Source: Streptococcus oralis
Lineage (GTDB): Bacteria; Bacillota; Bacilli; Lactobacillales; Streptococcaceae
Direction of reading: 5' to 3'
DNA: 64,000 nucleotides
Assembly (NCBI RefSeq): GCF_022749195.1
Contig: NZ_CP094226.1
Coordinates: 212,001-276,000 of the forward strand
Part shown: positions 15,418 through 24,405 of the stretch, piece by piece
Layout of the letters: each line of letters opens with the position of its first letter
How positions within the stretch are numbered: position 1 is the stretch's first letter
The notes under the pieces: generated by a model
The model's input: only the letters and a program-made list of their open reading frames with translations
Told to the model about the DNA's origin: nothing
The model's database searches: none
Translations under genes and position numbers: made by a program

Positions 15418-16272
15418 ATGAAAAAAGTGATTATTACGGGTGGCAATAGTGGTATTGGCTATCAGTCTGCTAAACAGTTGGCTGAAAAGGGCTGGTCGGT
15501 AACTCTCTTTTGTAGACGGAAAGAAGCTGCTGAGCAAGCCTGTGAGAAAATCCGCCAACAAACAGGAAATCCGCATGTAGATTATATCTTGGTTGATTTA
15601 TCTGAGATGAAAAGTGTCAAGGAAGCGGTAGAACAGTATATCCCAAAAGAAGAGACTTTAGATGTTTTAATGAACAATGCGGCTGATTTTGATTTGTCAG
15701 TCAAAAAGCCCATCCTGACTAGGGAGGGATTAGAAAAGCAATTTGCGACCAATGTGGTTGCTCCCTTTTTACTTTCTACCTTGTTAAAGGGTTTGTTGGA
15801 AAAGTCAAAAAGTGGTCGGATTATTAATATTTCTTCTCAAGGGCTGATACTTTATCCCTTCATGAAGCTTGATTTTGAAAATTTAGCTGGTCAAAAACAT
15901 TACAATCCTGCTAAGACTTATTATCAGAATAAACTAGCCTTGTTGATGCTGTCGCTTTATATGCGGAAACATTGGAAAGGTATCAAGGTTCAGGCAATCC
16001 GTGTGACCAATGTCAAAGTTGATATGCGTCGCTATGATCACCTCAGCGCTTTTATGAAAAATCTGTATAAAATCAAGTCAAGATTTTCAATTAGTCCTGA
16101 AGAAATGGCCAAAGTCTACACAGCCTTATCTACAGAAGATGGCCATTATGGTTTTCTGTATGACGAGAAATGCAGGGAAGTAAAAGCAAATAGATCTGCT
16201 TACGAAGAAGAGGAGCAAGCAAAACTCTATTCCTTACTTGAACAACTGACATTTTCAAGAGACAATCTATAA
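15418..16272 (+). CDS. Short-chain dehydrogenase/reductase
   Basis: 284-aa SDR: NAD(P)-binding ITGGNSGIGYQSAKQL at the N-terminus, the VLMNNAA motif, the INISSQG serine segment and the YYQNKLALL catalytic Tyr/Lys. The arginine-rich CRRKEAAE after strand 2 favours NADPH. The substrate is unknown; the family resembles retinol-dehydrogenase-type SDRs. It lies 11 nt after rnmV within a run otherwise devoted to RNA and ribosome maturation, with its own downstream gap of about 190 nt. Confidence 0.85.
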   Translation: MKKVIITGGNSGIGYQSAKQLAEKGWSVTLFCRRKEAAEQACEKIRQQTGNPHVDYILVDLSEMKSVKEAVEQYIPKEETLDVLMNNAADFDLSVKKPILTREGLEKQFATNVVAPFLLSTLLKGLLEKSKSGRIINISSQGLILYPFMKLDFENLAGQKHYNPAKTYYQNKLALLMLSLYMRKHWKGIKVQAIRVTNVKVDMRRYDHLSAFMKNLYKIKSRFSISPEEMAKVYTALSTEDGHYGFLYDEKCREVKANRSAYEEEEQAKLYSLLEQLTFSRDNL

Positions 16273-16465
16273 AGATTTAGAAAAATAAATTTTATGCTTA
16301 CATCAATAGTGGAAAGAAATTTAGATATCGAAATCTGTTTGGAGAGCTCTGAAAAGTAATAACAATAACCAGATAACCCGAAAATATAAGGGGAATGTGT
16401 TACAATAGAGGTACTTAGATTTATTTTGATAGCGTTAAAATAGAAACTTATAAGGACAGTGCGAA
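16273..16465 (+). promoter_or_regulatory. Upstream region of the rsmA gene pair
   Basis: 193 nt, AT-rich, with no terminator that I can see after the SDR gene. TGTGTTACAAT near 16397 is an extended -10 box and likely starts transcription of the 111-aa gene and rsmA. Confidence 0.45.
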
Positions 16466-16801
16466 ATGAAAATTCGAGTTGATAGAGATTCTGTATGTAT
16501 GGGGGACGATGTATTGCCTCATGAGACAGAATTTGAGATTCCTGAAGATATGACGGTGAAAGAATTTTTTGACTTTCTAGAAAAGGAACGTTACCTACCT
16601 TCTGTCCAAGGGAATAATGTTGCCTGGGAACTTCGTAATAGAAACGGGGAACACGGAGTTTATTTCACCAAAACACGAGAAATCATTCATCCAGATGCAC
16701 TCCTAAAAGAAATGGTGGAAGGATTTGATGGAATACCCTTATTTGTTTTGCTCTATCATTATACTCCAGAAGCTTACTATAATAGAAAAGAGAATAGATG
16801 A
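16466..16801 (+). CDS. Conserved-looking hypothetical protein coupled to rsmA
   Basis: 111 aa, acidic, with no signal peptide or membrane segment; I do not recognise the family. It has the look of a small alpha/beta domain ([16 protein letters not shown], then [15 protein letters not shown]). The AAGGA ribosome site is 9 nt upstream. Its stop overlaps the rsmA start as ATGA, so the two are translationally coupled. This hints at a role near ribosome maturation, but that is inference only. Confidence 0.7.
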   Translation: MKIRVDRDSVCMGDDVLPHETEFEIPEDMTVKEFFDFLEKERYLPSVQGNNVAWELRNRNGEHGVYFTKTREIIHPDALLKEMVEGFDGIPLFVLLYHYTPEAYYNRKENR

Positions 16802-17670
16802 GAATTGCAGATTATAGCGTGACCAAGGCAGTGCTGGAGCGTCACGGTTTTACCTTTAAAAAGTCCTTCGGGCAAAATTTCCTGACGGATACCAATATCC
16901 TTCAAAAAATCGTGGATACGGCTGAAATTGATGATCAGGTTAATGTCATCGAAATCGGGCCAGGGATTGGTGCTTTGACAGAATTTTTGGCAGAGCGTGC
17001 GGCAGAGGTTATGGCCTTTGAGATTGACCACCGTTTGGTACCGATTTTAGCAGATACCCTGCGTGATTTTGACAATGTGACAGTAGTCAACGAGGACATT
17101 CTCAAAGTTGACTTGATCCAGCATATCCAGAATTTCAAAAATCCTGACCTGCCAATCAAGGTAGTAGCCAATTTGCCCTACTATATCACAACGCCTATTC
17201 TCATGCATTTGATCGAGAGTGGCATTCCTTTTAGTGAGTTTGTCGTCATGATGCAGAAAGAAGTGGCGGATCGTATCTCCGCTCAACCCAATACCAAGGC
17301 TTACGGTAGTTTGTCGATTGCTGTCCAGTATTACATGACAGCCAAGGTTGCCTTTATCGTGCCTCGTACGGTCTTTGTGCCAGCGCCGAATGTTGACTCG
17401 GCTATCCTGAAAATGGTACGTCGTCCAGAACCAGCTGTAGCAGTGAAAGATGAGAACTTCTTCTTTAAGGTTTCCAAGGCTAGTTTCACCCATCGTCGTA
17501 AGACCTTATGGAACAACTTAACAGGCTACTTTGGGAAAACTGATGAAGTCAAGGATAAGCTGACCAAGGCTTTGGACCAAGCAGGCTTGTTACCATCTGT
17601 GCGTGGGGAAGCACTTAGCTTGGAAGAATTTGCTAGCCTTTCAGATGCGCTTAAAGGACAAGGACTCTAA
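16798..17670 (+). CDS. rsmA: 16S rRNA dimethyladenosine methyltransferase
   Basis: RsmA/KsgA dimethylates the two adjacent adenosines near the 3' end of 16S rRNA. It is 290 aa. [18 protein letters not shown] opens the protein. The SAM-binding motif is [15 protein letters not shown], and the catalytic motif IV is NLPYYITTP. The C-terminal helical domain carries the [12 protein letters not shown] segment typical of the family. It is followed one base later by rsgA, another 30S maturation factor. Confidence 0.96.
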   Translation: MRIADYSVTKAVLERHGFTFKKSFGQNFLTDTNILQKIVDTAEIDDQVNVIEIGPGIGALTEFLAERAAEVMAFEIDHRLVPILADTLRDFDNVTVVNEDILKVDLIQHIQNFKNPDLPIKVVANLPYYITTPILMHLIESGIPFSEFVVMMQKEVADRISAQPNTKAYGSLSIAVQYYMTAKVAFIVPRTVFVPAPNVDSAILKMVRRPEPAVAVKDENFFFKVSKASFTHRRKTLWNNLTGYFGKTDEVKDKLTKALDQAGLLPSVRGEALSLEEFASLSDALKGQGL

Positions 17671-17671
17671 G

Positions 17672-18550
17672 ATGCAGGGACAAATTATTAAAGCCTTGGC
17701 AGGATTCTATTATGTAGAGAGTGATGGCCAAGTCTATCAGACACGTGCGCGTGGGAATTTCCGCAAAAAAGGTCATACACCCTACGTTGGGGATTGGGTA
17801 GATTTTTCTGCCGAGGAAAATTCCGAAGGTTATATCCTCAAGATTCACGAACGGAGAAACAGTCTGGTCCGTCCGCCCATTGTCAATATTGACCAAGCTG
17901 TGGTGATCATGTCCGTCAAGGAACCGGACTTCAACAGCAATTTGCTGGATCGTTTCTTGGTTCTTTTGGAGCACAAGGACATCCATCCCATCGTTTATAT
18001 TTCTAAAATGGATTTGTTGGAAGATAGAGAAGAACTGGATTTTTACCAACAGACTTACGGTGCCATTGGTTATGACTTTGTGACTAATAAGGAAGAGCTC
18101 TTGCCACTATTAACAAACAAGGTGACAGTCTTTATGGGGCAGACTGGTGTTGGAAAATCAACACTCCTCAATAAAATCGCACCAGACCTCGATCTTGAAA
18201 CAGGAGAAATTTCAGACAGTCTGGGTCGCGGGCGCCACACTACTCGAGCAGTTAGTTTTTATAATCTCAATGGAGGTAAAATCGCAGATACACCGGGATT
18301 TTCATCCTTGGACTATGAAGTGTCAACGGCTGAAGGTCTCAATCAGTCCTTTCCAGAGATTGCCACTGTCAGTCGAGATTGCAAGTTCCGTACTTGTACC
18401 CATACCCATGAGCCGTCCTGTGCGGTTAAGCCAGCTGTAGAAGAAGGTGCCATTGCAACCTTCCGTTTTGACAACTACCTGCAATTCCTCAGTGAGATTG
18501 AAAATCGCAGAGAAACCTATAAAAAAGTCAGTAAAAAAATTTCAAAATAA
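17672..18550 (+). CDS. rsgA: Ribosome small-subunit-dependent GTPase A
   Basis: Circularly permuted GTPase of 30S maturation, 292 aa from ATG 17672 (AAGGACAAGGA ribosome site inside the rsmA end). An N-terminal OB-fold (about 1-70) is followed by the G4-like ISKMDL, the P-loop [12 protein letters not shown] and the DTPGFSSLD switch motif. The C-terminal zinc knuckle includes [14 protein letters not shown]. It is part of the rsmA-rsgA-rpe-thiN-rmuC operon-like run with almost no gaps. Confidence 0.96.
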   Translation: MQGQIIKALAGFYYVESDGQVYQTRARGNFRKKGHTPYVGDWVDFSAEENSEGYILKIHERRNSLVRPPIVNIDQAVVIMSVKEPDFNSNLLDRFLVLLEHKDIHPIVYISKMDLLEDREELDFYQQTYGAIGYDFVTNKEELLPLLTNKVTVFMGQTGVGKSTLLNKIAPDLDLETGEISDSLGRGRHTTRAVSFYNLNGGKIADTPGFSSLDYEVSTAEGLNQSFPEIATVSRDCKFRTCTHTHEPSCAVKPAVEEGAIATFRFDNYLQFLSEIENRRETYKKVSKKISK

Positions 18551-18560
18551 GGAGAAACCC

Positions 18561-19217
18561 ATGTCTCAATACAAGATTGCTCCGTCAATTCTGGCAGCAG
18601 ATTATGCCAACTTTGAACGTGAAATCAAACGTCTAGAAGCAACTGGTGCAGAATATGCCCATATCGATATCATGGATGGTCACTTTGTACCACAAATCAG
18701 TTTTGGTGCAGGTGTGGTTGAAGCTCTTCGCCCCCATAGCAAGATGGTCTTTGACTGCCACTTGATGGTATCAAATCCTGAGCATCATCTAGAAGATTTT
18801 GCGCGTGCGGGTGCGGATATCATCAGTATCCATGTGGAAGCAACGCCTCATATCCATGGTGCCCTCCAAAAAATTCGCTCTCTTGGTGTCAAACCTTCGG
18901 TTGTTATCAATCCTGGGACACCTGTGGAGGCGATTAAGCACATCCTTCACCTAGTGGACCAAGTCTTGGTGATGACGGTTAACCCTGGATTTGGTGGGCA
19001 AACTTTCCTGCCTGAAACCATGGATAAGGTTCGTGAGTTGGTTGCCCTTCGTGAGGAAAAAGGTTTGAGCTTTGAGATTGAAGTCGATGGCGGGATTGAT
19101 GATCAAACCATTTCTCAGGCTAAAGAAGCTGGTGCTACCGTTTTTGTAGCGGGATCTTATGTCTTTAAGGGAGATGTCAATGAACGAGTGCAAACTCTCA
19201 GAAAACAATTGGACTAG
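18561..19217 (+). CDS. rpe: Ribulose-phosphate 3-epimerase
   Basis: Pentose-phosphate pathway enzyme, 218 aa from ATG 18561, with AAGGAGAAACCC upstream. The TIM-barrel motifs are HIDIMDGHFVPQISFG, FDCHLMVSNPEHH, MTVNPGFGGQTF and IEVDGGIDDQT, the last with the catalytic aspartate. The gene order rsgA-rpe-thiN is standard in Firmicutes. It overlaps thiN by 38 nt. Confidence 0.96.
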   Translation: MSQYKIAPSILAADYANFEREIKRLEATGAEYAHIDIMDGHFVPQISFGAGVVEALRPHSKMVFDCHLMVSNPEHHLEDFARAGADIISIHVEATPHIHGALQKIRSLGVKPSVVINPGTPVEAIKHILHLVDQVLVMTVNPGFGGQTFLPETMDKVRELVALREEKGLSFEIEVDGGIDDQTISQAKEAGATVFVAGSYVFKGDVNERVQTLRKQLD

Positions 19218-19842
19218 GGTTGCCGTTTTTGCCGGCGGAGATCGCGGTCATTATCGGACGGATTTTGATTGCTTTGTCGGTGTGGATCGAGGCTCGCTCT
19301 GGGTCTTGGAAGAAGACCTTCCTCTCGATCTAGCAGTTGGAGATTTTGATTCGGTGACTGCAGACGAACGTCAGTTGATTCAAAAACGTGCCCAACATTT
19401 TGTCCAAGCCCAGCCAGAAAAGGATGATACGGATCTGGAACTAGCACTTTTAACGATTTTTGAAAAAAATCCTCAAGCCCAAGTGACCATTTTTGGGGCT
19501 TTGGGTGGTCGTATTGATCATATGCTGGCTAATGTCTTTCTGCCTAGCAATCCCAAGTTGGCACCCTATATGCGCCAGATAGCGATTGAGGATGGGGAAA
19601 ACTTGATTGCCTATTGTCCAGAAGGGAGCAGTCAGCTTCAACCCCGTTCAGACTACGATTATCTAGCCTTTATGCCAGTTCGGGATAGCCAGCTGACTAT
19701 TCTTGGTGCCAAGTACGAATTGACAGAGGAGAATTTTTTCTTTAAAAAAGTATACGCTTCTAACGAATATATAGATAGGGAAGTTTCGGTGACTTGCCCT
19801 GATGGCTATGTGGTTGTCTTGCATAGCAAGGACAGGAGGTAG
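19180..19842 (+). CDS. thiN: Thiamine pyrophosphokinase
   Basis: Makes thiamine diphosphate from thiamine and ATP. 220 aa from ATG 19180 (AAGGGAG ribosome site, inside the rpe end). Family motifs: VGVDRGSLWVLEE, VGDFDSVTADE, QPEKDDTDLELAL and GALGGRIDHMLAN. The N-terminus is about ten residues longer than needed, so a start slightly downstream cannot be excluded. No TPP riboswitch is present. Confidence 0.92.
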   Translation: MNECKLSENNWTRVAVFAGGDRGHYRTDFDCFVGVDRGSLWVLEEDLPLDLAVGDFDSVTADERQLIQKRAQHFVQAQPEKDDTDLELALLTIFEKNPQAQVTIFGALGGRIDHMLANVFLPSNPKLAPYMRQIAIEDGENLIAYCPEGSSQLQPRSDYDYLAFMPVRDSQLTILGAKYELTEENFFFKKVYASNEYIDREVSVTCPDGYVVVLHSKDRR

Positions 19843-19843
19843 G

Positions 19844-21100
19844 ATGGAGACTGTATTACTACTATTATTAATTGCCAACCTAGCTGGACTCTTTCTCATT
19901 TGGCAAAGGCAAGATAAGCAAGACAAGTACCTAGCCAAGAGCTTGGAGGATCAGGCAGACAATCTTTCAGATCAACTGGATTACCGCTTTGAACAAGCCA
20001 GACAAGCCAGCCAGCTGGATCAAAAAGACTTGGAAGTGGCTGTCAGCGACCGTTTGCAAGAAGTGCGAATGGAGTTGCACCAAGGCCTGACGCAAGTCCG
20101 TCAAGAAATGACAGATAATCTGTTGCAAACTAGAGATAAGACTGACCAACGTCTCCAAGCCCTGCAGGAATCAAATGAACAACGCTTGGAGCAAATGCGC
20201 CAGACGGTCGAGGAAAAATTGGAAAAGACCTTGCAGACGCGCTTGCAGGCTTCCTTTGAGACAGTTTCAAAGCAACTAGAGTCGGTCAATCGTGGCCTGG
20301 GAGAGATGCAGACAGTTGCCCGCGATGTTGGTGCCCTTAACAAAGTTCTCTCTGGAACCAAGACGCGAGGGATTTTGGGCGAATTGCAACTGGGGCAAAT
20401 CATCGAAGACATCATGACACCAGCCCAGTACGAACGAGAATACGCAACGGTTGAAAACTCTAGCGAGCGAGTAGAGTATGCCATCAAGTTACCTGGCCAA
20501 GGTGATCGGGAATATGTCTACTTACCGATTGACTCCAAGTTTCCATTGGCGGATTATTACCGCTTAGAAGAGGCTTATGAAGCAGGTGATAAGGACGAGA
20601 TTGAACGCTGTCGCAAGTCACTCCTAGCTAGTGTCAAGCGCTTTGCCAAGGATATCAAGAGCAAGTACATAGCGCCACCTCGGACGACCAATTTTGGAGT
20701 CTTGTTTGTTCCAACAGAAGGACTCTACTCAGAAATCGTCCGCAATCCGGTCTTCTTTGATGATTTGAGACGGGAGGAGCAGATTATTGTCGCAGGTCCA
20801 AGTACCCTATCAGCCCTGCTCAATTCTCTATCAGTTGGCTTCAAAACTCTCAATATCCAAAAGAGTGCAGATCATATCAGCAAGACTCTTGCTAGTGTCA
20901 AGACCGAGTTTGGCAAGTTTGGTGGCATTCTGGTCAAAGCACAAAAGCATCTCCAACATGCCTCTGGCAATATTGATGAATTATTAAACCGTCGTACCAC
21001 AGCTATCGAGCGTACGCTCCGTCACATTGAGTTATCAGAAAGTGAGCCTGCGCTTGATCTACTCCATTTCCAAGAAGATGAGGAAGAATATGAAGATTAG
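19844..21100 (+). CDS. rmuC: DNA recombination protein RmuC
   Basis: 418 aa from ATG 19844, with AGGAGG directly upstream. An N-terminal hydrophobic segment (about residues 2-20) anchors it, a Gln/Glu/Lys-rich coiled coil follows (about 30-150), and the RmuC core occupies about 165-390 (GALNKVLSGTKTRGILGELQ, IDSKFPLADYYRL, FGVLFVPTEGLYSE). Predicted to limit recombination at inverted repeats; the biochemical activity is not established. It continues the operon from thiN. Confidence 0.92.
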   Translation: METVLLLLLIANLAGLFLIWQRQDKQDKYLAKSLEDQADNLSDQLDYRFEQARQASQLDQKDLEVAVSDRLQEVRMELHQGLTQVRQEMTDNLLQTRDKTDQRLQALQESNEQRLEQMRQTVEEKLEKTLQTRLQASFETVSKQLESVNRGLGEMQTVARDVGALNKVLSGTKTRGILGELQLGQIIEDIMTPAQYEREYATVENSSERVEYAIKLPGQGDREYVYLPIDSKFPLADYYRLEEAYEAGDKDEIERCRKSLLASVKRFAKDIKSKYIAPPRTTNFGVLFVPTEGLYSEIVRNPVFFDDLRREEQIIVAGPSTLSALLNSLSVGFKTLNIQKSADHISKTLASVKTEFGKFGGILVKAQKHLQHASGNIDELLNRRTTAIERTLRHIELSESEPALDLLHFQEDEEEYED

Positions 21101-22031
21101 TCACATGAAAAAAGATGAGCTGTTTGAAGGTTTTTACCTGATTAAGTCAGCTGACCTGAGACAGACGCGTGCTGGGAAAAACTACCTAGCCTTTACCTTC
21201 CAAGACGATAGTGGCGAGATTGAAGGGAAACTCTGGGATGCCCAACCTCATAACGTTGAGGCCTTTACCGCTGGGAAAGTCGTCCACATGCAGGGACGTC
21301 GAGAAGTTTATAATAATACACCTCAAGTCAATCAAATTACTCTTCGCTTGCCTCAGCCTGGAGAACCCAATGATCCAGCTGACTTCAAGGTCAAATCGCC
21401 GGTTGATGTCAAGGAGATTCGTGACTACATGTCGCAAATGATTTTCAAGATTGAAAATCCTGTCTGGCAGCGTATCGTTCGCAGTCTCTACACCAAGTAT
21501 GATAAGGAATTCTACTCCTATCCAGCTGCCAAGACCAACCACCATGCCTTTGAGACGGGTTTGGCCTATCATACAGCAACCATGGTGCGCTTAGCAGATG
21601 CTATTAGTGAGATCTATCCTCAGCTCAACAAGAGTCTGCTCTATGCGGGGATTATGTTGCACGACTTGGCTAAGGTTTTAGAACTCAGTGGTCCTGATCA
21701 GACGGAGTACACAGTGCGAGGCAATCTCCTTGGACATATTGCTCTCATCGATAGTGAAATTACTAAGACAGTCATGGAACTGGGCATCGATGATACTAGA
21801 GAAGAAGTGGTGCTACTGCGCCATGTCATCCTCAGCCACCATGGCTTGCTAGAGTATGGAAGTCCAGTCCGTCCACGCATTATGGAAGCAGAGATTATCC
21901 ATATGATTGACAATCTAGATGCCAGTATGATGATGATGTCAACAGCTCTAGCTTTGGTGGACAAAGGAGAGATGACCAATAAAATCTTTGCTATGGACAA
22001 TCGTTCCTTCTATAAACCAGATTTAGATTAA
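21090..22031 (+). CDS. yhaM: 3'-5' exoribonuclease YhaM family (Cbf1-like)
   Basis: 313 aa from ATG 21090, overlapping the end of rmuC by 11 nt. The N-terminal OB-fold is about residues 10-100. The C-terminal HD domain has AYHTATMVRLADAI, MLHDLAKVLELSG and HVILSHHGLLEYGS, which carry the metal-binding His/Asp residues. Known members trim short 3' tails of mRNAs left after terminators. It ends at a strong terminator before purR. Confidence 0.92.
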   Translation: MKISHMKKDELFEGFYLIKSADLRQTRAGKNYLAFTFQDDSGEIEGKLWDAQPHNVEAFTAGKVVHMQGRREVYNNTPQVNQITLRLPQPGEPNDPADFKVKSPVDVKEIRDYMSQMIFKIENPVWQRIVRSLYTKYDKEFYSYPAAKTNHHAFETGLAYHTATMVRLADAISEIYPQLNKSLLYAGIMLHDLAKVLELSGPDQTEYTVRGNLLGHIALIDSEITKTVMELGIDDTREEVVLLRHVILSHHGLLEYGSPVRPRIMEAEIIHMIDNLDASMMMMSTALALVDKGEMTNKIFAMDNRSFYKPDLD

Positions 22032-22040
22032 TAATTTAAG

Positions 22041-22079
22041 AAAAACGAGCATTTTTTACGCAATAATGTTCGTTTTTTT
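22041..22079 (+). terminator. yhaM terminator (overlaps PurBox-like half-sites)
   Basis: AAAAACGAGCAT / ATGTTCGTTTTT stem with one mismatched pair, then T-run. The arms resemble the PurR half-site WWWCCGAACWW, with one base different. Confidence 0.75.
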
Positions 22080-22135
22080 ATGTGAATATGGTATAATGGA
22101 TAAAATATCAAAATTAAATGGAATGGTAAATAAAA

Positions 22136-22963
22136 ATGAAATTAAGAAGAAGTGATCGGATGGTTGTCATTTCCAACTATTTGATTAATAATCCATACAA
22201 ACTAACAAGTCTCAACACCTTTGCAGAAAAGTACGAATCTGCTAAATCATCGATTTCAGAGGACATCGTGATTATCAAGCGTGCCTTTGAGGAAATCGAA
22301 ATCGGCCATATTCAGACTGTGACTGGAGCAGGTGGTGGCGTTATCTTTACACCATCAATTTCGAGTCATGAAGCTAAAGAAATGATCGCAGACTTGCGTG
22401 ACAAACTTTCAGAAAGCGATCGTATCTTGCCAGGTGGCTATATCTACCTGTCTGATTTGCTCAGTACACCTGCCATTTTGAAAAATATTGGTCGTATCAT
22501 TGCCAAGAGCTTTATGGACCAAAAAATCGATGCCGTTATGACAGTAGCAACAAAAGGTGTGCCACTCGCAAATGCAGTTGCCAATGTCCTCAACGTTCCA
22601 TTTGTCATTGTGCGTCGTGACTTGAAAATTACCGAAGGTTCAACGGTCAGCGTCAACTATGTTTCAGGTTCCAGTGGTGACCGAATTGAGAAAATGTTCC
22701 TTTCAAAACGCAGTCTCAAGGCAGGCAGTCGTGTCTTGATTGTGGATGACTTCTTGAAAGGCGGCGGAACTGTCAACGGGATGATTAGTCTCTTGCGTGA
22801 ATTCGATTCTGAACTAGCTGGTGTCGCAGTCTTTGCAGACAATGCCCAAGAAGAACGTGAAAAGCAGTTTGATTACAAGTCACTCTTGAAGGTTACCAAT
22901 ATTGATGTTAAGAACCAATCCATCGATGTCGAGATTGGAAATATCTTTGACGAAGACAAATAA
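22136..22963 (+). CDS. purR: Purine operon regulator PurR
   Basis: 275 aa, the LAB-type PurR: winged-helix DNA-binding N-terminus (MKLRRSDRMVVISNYLINNP, about 1-75) and a phosphoribosyltransferase-like domain with the PRPP-binding VLIVDDFLKGGGT near residue 200. In lactic-acid bacteria this protein activates pur genes in response to PRPP. An extended -10 (TATGGTATAAT) precedes it. The ribosome site is weak (GGAATGG, 14 nt away). Confidence 0.93.
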   Translation: MKLRRSDRMVVISNYLINNPYKLTSLNTFAEKYESAKSSISEDIVIIKRAFEEIEIGHIQTVTGAGGGVIFTPSISSHEAKEMIADLRDKLSESDRILPGGYIYLSDLLSTPAILKNIGRIIAKSFMDQKIDAVMTVATKGVPLANAVANVLNVPFVIVRRDLKITEGSTVSVNYVSGSSGDRIEKMFLSKRSLKAGSRVLIVDDFLKGGGTVNGMISLLREFDSELAGVAVFADNAQEEREKQFDYKSLLKVTNIDVKNQSIDVEIGNIFDEDK

Positions 22964-22975
22964 GAGATAGAACTA

Positions 22976-23008
22976 AAGGTTGGAACGATTGTCCCAGCCT
23001 TTCTTTGC
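22976..23008 (+). terminator. Terminator after purR
   Basis: AAAGGTTGG / CCAGCCTTT stem (one G-T pair) followed by CTTTGC; weak T-run, so some read-through into the decarboxylase gene is likely. Confidence 0.5.
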
Positions 23009-23029
23009 AAACAGAATAGAAGGAAGCTT

Positions 23030-24286
23030 ATGAAAACACCATTTATCAGCCAAGAAGATTTAGAAACAATTGTTGCAGAGTTCCCGACTCCCTTCCACTT
23101 GTATGACGAGAAGGGGATTCGTGAAAAAGCAAGAGCGGTCAACCAGGCCTTTTCCTGGAACAAGGGCTTTAAGGAATATTTTGCAGTCAAGGCGACTCCA
23201 ACCCCAGCCATCTTGAAAATCCTCCAAGAGGAAGGTTGTGGTGTGGACTGTTCTAGTTACGTGGAGCTCTTGATGAGCCACAAACTGAATTTCCCCGGTT
23301 CTGAGATTATGTTCTCTTCTAACAACACGCCAGACCAAGAGTACGCCTATGCGCGTGAATTGGGCGCAACTATTAACTTGGATGCCTTTGAAGATATTGA
23401 ACATCTAGAGCGAGCGGCAGGCATTCCAGAAATTATGTCTTGTCGTTACAATCCTGGAGGCGTTTTTGAGCTAGGAACAGACATCATGGACAATCCTGGG
23501 GAGGCCAAGTTTGGGATGACCAAAGACCAGCTTTTTGAAGCCTTTGCGATTTTGAAGGAAAAAGGAGCCAAGACTTTTGGGATTCACTCTTTCCTAGCAT
23601 CCAATACTGTCACCCATCTCTACTACCCAGAGTTGGCTCGTCAGCTTTTTGGATTGGCTGTTGAAATCAAGGAAAAATTGGGTATTTCGCTAGATTTCAT
23701 CAATCTTTCCGGCGGTATTGGTGTCAACTATCGTCCAGACCAGGAGCCAAATGACATCGCTGTGATTGGTGAAGGGGTGTGTAAGGTTTATGAGGAAGTT
23801 CTTACACCTGCAGGACTTGGTCAGGTTAAGATTTTCACAGAATTAGGCCGCTTTATGTTAGCCCCTCACGGAGCTCTCGTCACAAGAGTCACTCATAAGA
23901 AAAAAACCTATCGTACCTATCTGGGTGTGGATGCATCAGCAGTCAACCTCATGCGCCCAGCCATGTATGGAGCCTACCACCATATCACTAATCTGACACA
24001 TCCAGATGGACCTGTTGAGGTGGTAGACGTGGTCGGTTCACTCTGCGAAAACAATGATAAATTTGCAGTGAACCGCGAACTACCTCATACAGAAATCGGT
24101 GATTTGCTGGTGATTCATGATACAGGTGCACATGGATTCTCCATGGGTTATCAGTACAATGCCAAACTACGCTCGGCAGAAATCCTCTATACCGAAGAAG
24201 GAAATGCCCGCCAAATCCGCCGTGCAGAGCGCCCTGAGGACTATTTCGCAACCTTGTATGGTTTTGATTTTGAATCGGGTCATTAA
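23030..24286 (+). CDS. lysA: PLP-dependent decarboxylase, diaminopimelate-decarboxylase-like
   Basis: Fold-type III decarboxylase, 418 aa. The PLP lysine is in EYFAVKATPTPA (about residue 49), the glycine loop is NLSGGIGVNY, and the subunit-interface cysteine motif is SLCENNDKFA (about residue 340). The C-terminal TGAHGFSMGYQYN matches LysA. The most likely reaction is meso-diaminopimelate to lysine. Carboxynorspermidine decarboxylase (NspC) is the main alternative, and the divergence from canonical LysA should be kept in mind. It is preceded by a partial terminator after purR. Confidence 0.75.
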   Translation: MKTPFISQEDLETIVAEFPTPFHLYDEKGIREKARAVNQAFSWNKGFKEYFAVKATPTPAILKILQEEGCGVDCSSYVELLMSHKLNFPGSEIMFSSNNTPDQEYAYARELGATINLDAFEDIEHLERAAGIPEIMSCRYNPGGVFELGTDIMDNPGEAKFGMTKDQLFEAFAILKEKGAKTFGIHSFLASNTVTHLYYPELARQLFGLAVEIKEKLGISLDFINLSGGIGVNYRPDQEPNDIAVIGEGVCKVYEEVLTPAGLGQVKIFTELGRFMLAPHGALVTRVTHKKKTYRTYLGVDASAVNLMRPAMYGAYHHITNLTHPDGPVEVVDVVGSLCENNDKFAVNRELPHTEIGDLLVIHDTGAHGFSMGYQYNAKLRSAEILYTEEGNARQIRRAERPEDYFATLYGFDFESGH

Positions 24287-24365
24287 AAAAATTGAAAATG
24301 AAAGTGAAAAACAGATTGCTTTCTAAAAAATAGACAAAAAACCTTGTTTTTCACCTTACTCGTGA

Positions 24366-24391
24366 TATAATAAAACTATAAAACGGTTTCA
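24366..24391 (+). promoter_or_regulatory. pflA promoter with downstream cre-like site
   Basis: TATAAT at 24366-24371 behind a weak -35 (TTGTTT). ATAAAACGGTTTCA at 24378-24391 matches 12 of 14 cre positions, including the central CG. It sits at or just after the expected transcription start, a typical roadblock position. Confidence 0.5.
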
Positions 24392-24405
24392 AGGAAGGTG
24401 ACGAT

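Noticed and set aside
19755..19765. CGAATATATA cin-box-like string
   Set aside because: Lies within the thiN coding sequence with no gene start downstream.
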